A stretch of 64,000 bases of DNA, from contig JAJFLR010000030.1 in the NCBI GenBank assembly GCA_021772565.1, forward strand, positions 44,031 to 108,030, given 5' to 3'. Positions 63,380 through 64,000 of the stretch are shown piece after piece. The notes beneath the pieces were generated by a model, which saw nothing but the letters and a program-made list of their open reading frames with translations, was not told the DNA's origin and made no database searches. How positions within the stretch are numbered: position 1 is the stretch's first letter; each line of letters begins with the position of its first letter. The DNA is from Opitutales bacterium (lineage in GTDB: Bacteria > Verrucomicrobiota > Verrucomicrobiia > Opitutales > JAJFLR01). The translations under genes and the position numbers were made by a program.

Positions 63380-64000
63380 ATGAACTACAACAAAGACTTA
63401 TCAAAAACATTATTGAAGCAACTCAAGGTGCGTCTAGTCCGGGCTGACGAAGAAAAGTGGTTTGACCAACAGCTTGATGAAAAGCATTATCTAGGCAGTT
63501 CTAAACGAATTGGACACACACTCAGACAAGTAGCCGAGATCAACGCAGAAGCGGTTGCATTACTGGAGTGGGGGCCATGTGCTTACCGACTCAAGGATAG
63601 AGATGAATATATTGGTTGGGATAACCATCGCCGAGCGGTGCGCCGTAATCTGATCATAAATAACAAACGTTTTTTGATACTGGGCGAACCGGGGCAAACA
63701 AACCTGGCAAGTAAGACGTTATCAGAAGCTTTAAAACAACTGCCCGAGCAGTGGAATCAACGACATGGATACCAACCGGTATTGGCGGAGACATTTACAG
63801 ATATTGAGTCGTATGAAGGCACCTGTTACAAAGCGTCTAACTGGATTGAGGCAGGTATGAGCAAAGGAAACAGCCGACATCGACAAGATTATTACCAACC
63901 GAACCAACGGCCAAAGAAAATATGGTTATACCCATTACACAAGCAGGCAAAACAGGTATTGTGCAGCGCCCAATTGTCATCACCTCACAAAGAAGCAGAA
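63380..64000 (+). CDS. DUF4338 (DruA-like) protein, 3' end outside window
   Basis: The frame is open from the ATG at 63380 to the window edge (207 codons seen). Motifs match the N-terminal domain of the transposase at 34-36 kb: H-Y-L-G, V-A-L-L-E-W-G-P, D-R-D-E-Y-I-G-W-D, N-L-A-S-K-T-L, L-A-E-T-F-T-D-I-E-S-Y-E-G-T-C-Y-K-A-S-N-W, S-R-H-R-Q-D-Y-Y and R-P-K-K-I-W. Overall identity is moderate, so it is a relative and not a recent copy. An ISAs1-type catalytic part should follow outside the window if it has the same architecture. A frame starting at 63262 overlaps the beginning in another phase and is spurious. Confidence 0.82.
   Translation, partial: MNYNKDLSKTLLKQLKVRLVRADEEKWFDQQLDEKHYLGSSKRIGHTLRQVAEINAEAVALLEWGPCAYRLKDRDEYIGWDNHRRAVRRNLIINNKRFLILGEPGQTNLASKTLSEALKQLPEQWNQRHGYQPVLAETFTDIESYEGTCYKASNWIEAGMSKGNSRHRQDYYQPNQRPKKIWLYPLHKQAKQVLCSAQLSSPHKEAE

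Noticed and set aside
63262..63447. 61-residue frame overlapping the second DUF4338 gene
   Set aside because: It is out of phase with the DUF4338 motifs and ends within them; the true start is the ATG after the hairpin at 63380.

Overview
The window is a low-GC bacterial chromosome segment. Two short secreted proteins carry PEP-CTERM sorting tails, one secreted protein has Asp-rich DxDxDG repeats of the type common in that phylum, there is a GldA/GldF/GldG-DUF4340 operon, and most start codons lack a Shine-Dalgarno sequence. Together these suggest Verrucomicrobiota (Opitutae-like). This is inferred from gene content only; no rRNA is present. Clear exceptions with good ribosome-binding sites are the genes at 15732, 32179 and the pspA-like gene at 45583.

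Layout. 1-6 kb: end of a secreted protein, a DxDxDG secreted protein, a large TPR protein, and a TVP38 membrane protein next to a MerA-like flavoprotein. 6.4-12.6 kb: a Gld-type ABC exporter operon with a GxxExxY (PD-(D/E)xK-like) gene wedged into it and bounded by 18-nt inverted repeats, followed by an alpha/beta hydrolase. 12.6-34 kb: mostly housekeeping and signalling genes (two hybrid histidine kinases, hpt, glycyl-tRNA synthetase, dGTPase, Zn-peptidase, FetB-like permease, inositol monophosphatase, glycosyltransferase, YceH, alcohol dehydrogenase) and a frame-disrupted LRR-Roc-COR (ROCO) GTPase. These are separated by nested small inverted-repeat elements. 34-39 kb: an insertion sequence whose transposase carries an N-terminal DUF4338 (DruA-like) domain, several broken genes, nested MITEs and tRNA-Pro. 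39.4-42.2 kb: LysM protein, NUDIX, ybaB-recR and a sugar transferase.

43-55 kb holds the most coherent accessory system. It is a one-strand cluster of a membrane-fused spermidine synthase, a putative lipoprotein, a doubled DUF350 membrane protein, an unknown acidic protein, an RCK potassium channel, DUF2170 (YjfI), PspA/IM30 (YjfJ), AdoMet decarboxylase (SpeD) and a TerB-like/CbbX-type AAA+ ATPase. It reads as a polyamine-linked membrane-stress module. Between the synthase and the rest lie two paralogous PEP-CTERM cassettes with matched terminators and a matched upstream motif, plus a reverse-transcriptase remnant.

55-64 kb: a transposase remnant, a PhoD-like phosphoesterase with an SGNH hydrolase, a decayed class III cyclase, a two-receiver hybrid kinase with an outer-membrane protein and a small secreted protein, and the start of a second DUF4338 gene preceded by a perfect hairpin.

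Transfer and decay are prominent. At least seven genes are broken by frameshift, deletion, stop or insertion, and several families of small palindromic elements fill nearly every long intergenic gap.
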